64,000 bases of DNA from the NCBI GenBank assembly GCA_963082875.1, contig OY720098.1, positions 11,966,001 to 12,030,000 of the forward strand, read 5' to 3'. The stretch is from Corella eumyota. Taxonomy: Eukaryota; Chordata; Ascidiacea; Phlebobranchia; Corellidae. Positions 57,751 through 64,000 of the stretch are shown one piece after another (within the stretch, counting starts at the first letter, position 1; each line of letters opens with the position of its first letter). The notes below the pieces were generated by a model that searched no databases, was not told the origin of the DNA, and saw only the letters and a list, made by a program, of their open reading frames with translations. Both the position numbers and the translations under genes were made by a program.

Positions 57751-60700
57751 ATGGCACCAGATATTTATCATGCTGAGTTCGAAAAAGCTGGAAAAAAAGA
57801 AGGTTTACAAATTTGGAGAATTGAGGTAATTAACTTTACTTTTTTAGATTTTTAACATTATTACTTTAAATGTGATTTTCTACATGATATTTTGTTTACA
57901 GTAGGCTATATGTTTTTTCAGTTAAGCTTTAGTTTATTTTCTTTTGTCTTAAAGATAACAATAGCTATATAAAATTTTTTTTATTGGTATTGCAATCTTA
58001 TCCTATTAAAGCTGATCTTGCAATTTTTATTGTGTGTTTTATTATTACTATTTAGAAGTATTTGAACTTTTAACAATACTTTTATATATATAATCATAAA
58101 AAACATTGATGACATTTTTATAGAAAAACACAAAAAAATGTTTAAAACCTTTTATTTTTATTGAAATTATTTTTATAATTTTCATTAAAATTATTTTGAA
58201 GTTTTTTTGAAGAATTATTTTTTTTCATAATGATTTAATAATTTTTACTTGGTCTTTATTTTAAGTAAACACTGCAGCATACATTGTTGCTGATTAAACA
58301 TTAATGAAAAAGGGTTTGTGCCGAACCTATAAAAGCAACTGTTCTAATTTTAAGTAAATCATTCTCTACAAGACACTTTAATAATTTAGTAACCCACATC
58401 ACTTACATTTTTCTCCAGTCTGTATGTTTAACAACTGATAAAAAACACAGTTAGTTATTAAGTACAAACTCTTTTAGCACATTAAAAACAAGTTTTTGTA
58501 AATGTTTTTAGAACATGGAAGTGGCCCCAATTCCAACAAAAACCTATGGCAACTTTTTCTCAGGAGATGCCTACATTGTTTTAAGGGTAAAACTAATATT
58601 TTAATATACATAACACTCTTTGGTACAAAAATGTGCAATACATTTATGCCATTTAAATAAATGCATGGACTTAGCTTTAAAAATTACAAGTTAAAGTTAA
58701 AAAACCCTTTTTTTAATATCTTAAGTCTTTGGTTATTTTTTAGTCAAAAAGAGCTGGAAGTGGTTTTTCCTGGAATTTACATTTTTGGATCGGAAACAAT
58801 AGCAGCCAAGATGAACAAGGTTATTGGTGCTTTTAATTAATGTTAATGTGTTTACTAATTATTTAATTGTATTACTTAAAATATCAACCAATTTTCATAA
58901 CGGCATTGTGTTTAATGTAACTTGTCTTTAGCTAATGCTTAATAGTTACAAATGTATAGTAATTGATTTAATTAAAAGGTACATCTCTTAATTTATGCAA
59001 ACAGATATACTTACCTGCTAAAAGACCTTCTAACAGCAAAACAGCTGATTTTCTAATTTTTTGCATGTCATGTCATTTTAATTAAGATAATAATTATTGT
59101 ATATTAATAATAGGAGCTGCTGCTATGCTTGCAACCCAGTTGGATGATTACTTGGGGGGTGATCCTGTACAATATCGAGAAACGCAAGGAAATGAAAGTT
59201 CAGTCTTTAAATCCTACTTTAAAGCTGGATTGTTGTAAGTTTTTTTGTATTTGTTTTGTATTGCAAGCACAAACATAAATATTGTTAAGTTACAGTAAAA
59301 TTTTTTTATGGGATTTATATTTCGATATTTATTAACACATAAGTCTGATTCATACTACTAACATCATCTATTAACAGTACTAATCTATTAACAATACTAA
59401 GGATCAATGCACAATTAACATACAAATATATATAAACAGGTACAAAGAAGGGGGTGTTGCATCTGGTTTCAGCCACGTCGAAACCAACACCTACGATGTT
59501 AGAAGATTGCTCCACGTTAAAGGAAGAAAAACAGTGCAAGCCACTGAAGTTCCGTTCGCTTGGAGCTCATTCAACGTTGGAGACGTGTTCCTTGTGGACA
59601 TGGGCAAGATTATTCTGCAGTGGAATGGACCAGAGAGTAACAGATTGGAGAGATTGAAGGTAAAATTTATCATTATTTTGATGTAAAAGAAATTAACTGT
59701 AAATTTTAAAACATTTTGTTATAGCATTTTTGCAACCCTAATGATTTTAAACAATAATTTATATACATTTTACTTATAACTAGCCAACAAAAAATGCTTT
59801 TATTTTAATTTAAACAACTTTTATGTATAATAACCTTTTACATTTGTTTTGTTTAGGGTACTCTGTTAGCAAAAGACATCCGCGACAGAGAACGTGGTGG
59901 CAGAGGACAGGTTATTACTATCGATGGGGAAAGCGAAAGAGCTGCAGATAAAGGATTTGCGGTAAGTTACAGTTTTGGTGCCAAACTTTAGAAAAAGCGG
60001 CTATTGTAATATAAATCCAAATTTGCTGTTATTCATTGGATGTATATTACAATTTATTTTGTTTATTTAAACTTTGTAAAATCTAGTAAAACTATATGTA
60101 TATACATTTTCAAATAATTAAACATCATTTTTTTTTGTTTTAGGCAATGGTCAAACTTCTTGGAAACAAACCAACCAAGTTAAGTCCAGCCACAGAAGAT
60201 GCTGTTGTTTCTCGAGTTCAACTCAGTCAACTCAAACTTTTCCAGTAAGAATTTAATATTTTTTGTTGTTTGTGTAATTTACTAACCTCTGTAGGCAATA
60301 TTTTGTTTCAAAAGGATTGCAATTCTTAGTATGTATTTTTACTTATAGTATAGGCCTATTCAAATTAACCCTGTTAAAGTATTGTTTTTTTAACCTAATA
60401 TGGTTTTCAAAGTAGCAATTTTGATAAGACTTTCTTTTTAGCTAATTGATTCAGGTTAAAAAGGCATTGAGTATTAAAAGAATCGAAAGTAATGATAACA
60501 AGTAATTAGTTACATTGTTTTCATTTAAAAACGAAATCACATTTAAAAACATGATTAAATTAAATTCGTGTCCACATTATGATTGATTAGATTTTTTAAA
60601 CGAAACCAGTATCCGTTTTTGTTAGCCTATATCACATATGGTCTTTCTGTTAGTAAATATTTCTGGCTTGTGTGTGTTTAATTGATGCTTTAAAACGTAA

Positions 60701-63700
60701 TCCAACCAAGTGCAATCTGCCGATTGTTTTAATTGTTTTATCCATAATTGACGAAGCGTCTGGTCTCTACCGCAAACATGTGTATTGCGCCCGCATTACC
60801 TATTAACATCTATTATTCATTAAAAAATCTCTCGTATTCGTTTAAATGGCTTTTATTTTTTAAATACGTGTAATTATTGTGGCATTAAGTCTAATACGTT
60901 TAAATTGAGTATTAGTATAGGTAGCGTGTTAAAATTACAATGTTGTTTTTGAGTGGTGTACCCTAGATATCCATTACAATATAAATGTCACGACTGTATA
61001 CCAGAATTTAAATTTTAAGCCAATCACCTAAATTAGCTTAGATATTTGGTGCAAATCTACCGCTTATAATAACCGTTATTTAAAGAATTTACAAAAAACC
61101 GAATACCTTTGTGTTACCTTATATTGATCATACCATTCTAGTGTTCTTTCCATTATTAGGGCTCCTTTATTCGCGACTACGATTCTTTTATTGCGTCATA
61201 ATAACCGATTGTTGATCTAATAAGCCGGTACCATCGCGCAATAACTTACTTATTCAAGGTTTGTCTTTACTGTTTGTGCTAAGTTAAAAATTAACCAACG
61301 ACCGGTTTTAGAAAATTCGTGTAACCATTGCAAGGCATATTTATGCTCGCATGGATATATTTTAACATTTCATTTTTAATCAAATATTTGAAAATGTCCA
61401 TATACTCTGCCTATTACGTCGCTACTCATAGTTTTCTTAAAAAATTTGATTTTTAGCGTTTTTTTACTTATATTTAATGATACAACGAAATTAACTCTTG
61501 GAAATATTTACCAATTTATATTGATTACTTAAATCGTATTTAAATAACACACAAAATTTTACAACATTGTGTTGTTGTACAATACTTTTTCAGGCCCACA
61601 TTATTGACAGAATGATAAGATTCGTTGAAAATAACTTACCCATATCAGTTAAGGTCATTTCTCAAAACATACACTTATATTTAGAATACCCCTTTTCCAT
61701 AGTTATAACGATCGATATAATTTTTCCCTGCCTTATATAAACATAGGACAGGCGAGATGGTGTTTGTATTGAATATGCCAAGGTAAATAGGCTGTTGAGC
61801 GAGCACACATAGGTACTGTTTAAAAATACATGTTAAAGGTGTGATTGCGGTCAATTATATGGAGAATATTACCTTTCATATGAAATCATAGATGAGATTT
61901 TTTTAGAAATGGAAACTAAATTAAACACAAGTCTTATGTGTGTGTGTGTAATGTGTTAAAGATAAACAACATTGCCAATTCTCAGAGCCTACATTTTTAA
62001 AATTTATTTTTGACAAAACATTTTTTTAACTAAATTTATTATTTCAAATCTAACTACATTTTTTAGTCATATTTTTGTATGTTGTTTTGTATGATGTATA
62101 GTTTAATGGGCTGTCTTGTGTGTTTTAAGAACCCTTCAGCAGCTTGACAAGTGCTTCTCACTATAGAAAATTTAGCTCTATATCTAGTCTTTACTTTATA
62201 CCACTATGGTCAAAATATATATTTTTAAACATAAGGCTTGTTTTAAACAAATACTATCATCACCTTGTTAAACATGATTTTAAATAATTAAGGGTGTTAA
62301 CACGTGTAACGTAACAAAAGAAAACTCTAAAAAAAGAAACTGATTTTTTGCTATTGTTATTAGTCCATGTTTTTTATAAATAAAAACACTTCATTGTGGT
62401 TGTCAGATTTATAAAGAAACCACATTTTATCATACAAAAACTTTAACTTAAGTTTTTTAACGTTGTTGTATATTTGCTTTTGGACTGAAGCCTTTTATTC
62501 TATATATCACACTATTTCTTATTTAACAAAACAATTTTCAAACCTGTTATTCATTATCTTGTTTATATACATAATGTATTTATTCTACGACGAAATATCG
62601 TATAGGTTTATTATTATTTAAATTAATTATTTACTGTTATTTTCTAATTGGAGGATTAATCCAGGGGAAAGGTAAAAATAAGCATGTTTATATTACGGGT
62701 GTGAAACCAGTTTATTGTTTGTGTATATTTGCTGCGAAACAAGTGTTGTTTTTTAATGGTGATATTTTTTGTGTAACAACATAACTAGTGACATTTATGT
62801 CAGTTAGTGACATTTCTAGTGGCTCTAGTGACATTTATGTCAGTTAACGTTTTGCTGTATTTTTATGTCACTTATTAATAGCTTGCATATGTTTTGAGAC
62901 ACGTGTATGTCATTTAAGTCGTGTTCTTAAAACGCCGTATCCACTAATGCCATTTAAATGATTCAATTAGTACAACGTATTTTTTAATTAAGAGTGTATA
63001 TATTTAAACTACACGATGCTAAAAGTATTTTGGCATGGTGTTTATTGCATGTTTGCTCTATACAGCCCCGTACGTGTATTATAAATTTGGGCGTGGCATT
63101 TTTTGTAGCGTTTAACTACACTTGGTTTGGGATCATGAGCCCAGGCTAAGCGTATTTAGTTTTACCTTTTTAAATAAAGCAGTAAGTACCATTCATGGGC
63201 TTGAAGGTTTTTTAGAGTTTTCATAAAGATGAAAACTTTAACCTTGTGTAAATACGATAATAGGAGAATTTGTTTTAACGGGTTTGGAATATTTATTTTG
63301 ACGTTGTACCGCATATAAACTAACTTCTCAACTTTACGTTATAAAAGATTTCACAACTTCCTATTATCACGAACAAACATAAAAACACGTGGTCAGTGAC
63401 ATAATGACCTATTCCCTAATTTTAAATTTGTTCACTTAAAATGACATCACTATTCTAAAGTCTAAAACGGGTATTTTTGAACTTGTTTGTGATATTTAAA
63501 AGGTGAATTGCCGGTACTGTTGCATGCTTCAAGTAAGGTCCTATTGAAATAAATCCTATGCACAAAATTTATAAATATTAAACCTTTTTTGTATACAGTC
63601 TTGCTTGTTTTAAAATTTTTTGTAGTATGTATACCACAATCAAATAACACATTTGATTTTTCAGTGTATCGGACGAAAGTGGACAACTAACCGTACAAGA

Positions 63701-63743
63701 AGTAGCCACTAAACCTCTTACTCAAGATCTACTTAATCATGAC
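57751..63743 (+). CDS. Gelsolin/villin/scinderin-family actin-binding protein, N-terminal part; 3' end lies outside the window
   Basis: In-window exons: 57751-57825, 58512-58586, 58744-58819, 59114-59234, 59440-59659, 59857-59961, 60144-60244 and 63665-63743. They join in frame to 284 codons and end at a GT donor, so the gene continues to the right. Gelsolin repeat 1 has [46 protein letters not shown] and [16 protein letters not shown]. Repeat 2 has [22 protein letters not shown], and [14 protein letters not shown] follows. The start of repeat 3 ([13 protein letters not shown]) is in the last exon. The family severs and caps actin filaments under calcium control. Without the C-terminal half one cannot tell gelsolin, scinderin and villin apart. 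No signal peptide is present, so this is a cytosolic form. Intron 7 is about 3.4 kb, far longer than the others. Confidence 0.93.
60245..63664 (+). other. Long intron 7 of the gelsolin-family gene
   Basis: 3.4 kb with no coding exon found. It includes a short direct repeat, 'gtgacatttatgtcagtta', twice near 62780-62846, and a (TG)n run near 61938-61950. Its size relative to the other introns makes it a candidate for regulatory sequence or an alternative promoter. Confidence 0.4.
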
Positions 63744-64000
63744 GTAAGCATGTGAAAATTTTGTTTATTAAAGCTAGACCACAAAACGTCATCTGTTTAG
63801 ACTTTGCTTAATTTTCATAGATATTTTATAAGTTTTATAATATATAATCGAAATACTTAAGGCTAAGTGTTTGGAATACTTTAACTAAGGGCTCGGATTG
63901 TTGGTATAATACAATGTGTAAAATATATTCAGGCGCAGTATATTAAATGTCACATTTTACTCTGTAAGCACTAAAACAACAACAAATATACATGTCCAAA

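Overview
The window looks like genomic DNA of an ascidian tunicate, most likely Ciona or a close relative. This is inferred from the AT-rich sequence, compact genes with many short GT-AG introns, chordate gene families (BRCA1, GAL3ST, MFSD9, ZCCHC10), abundant tRNA-derived SINEs, and an EGF-repeat/ZP-domain membrane protein built like the ascidian vitelline-coat precursor HrVC120. No prokaryotic, retroviral or LTR-type element was seen.

Layout. 0.4-4.4 kb (+): 3' part of a BRCA1 orthologue ending in tandem BRCT domains. 7.7-10.1 kb (-): a complete galactose-3-O-sulfotransferase-like gene. 11.5-18.0 kb (-) and 23.7-26.7 kb (+): two paralogous class A GPCRs, head to head, with the same intron phases in the receptor core but very different C-tails. 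26.9-34.9 kb (-): a 1,909-residue multi-EGF/ZP/TM protein with a nearly homogeneous 12-copy EGF array inside one exon. 35.4-39.8 kb (-): a DOMON plus dopamine beta-hydroxylase/MOXD-like protein in which all six copper-ligand positions are replaced. 40.7-42.7 kb (-): mevalonate diphosphate decarboxylase. 43.1-43.6 kb (-): ZCCHC10. 43.6-54.1 kb: a gene-poor block of minisatellites, SINEs, a foldback element and dispersed repeats. 54.2-56.7 kb (+): an MFSD9-like transporter. 57.8-63.7 kb (+): 5' part of a gelsolin/villin-family gene running off the right edge.

Every gene model was built by hand from splice signals, and the intron phases close without a frame break. The most interesting features are the apparently copper-less DBH-like protein, the homogenised EGF array with its glycosylation consensus pattern, the GPCR paralogue pair, and a strong excess of TGACGTCA palindromes. 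The genes do not form one pathway. The EGF/ZP protein and the DBH-like protein are both secretory-pathway products lying in tandem 0.5 kb apart.
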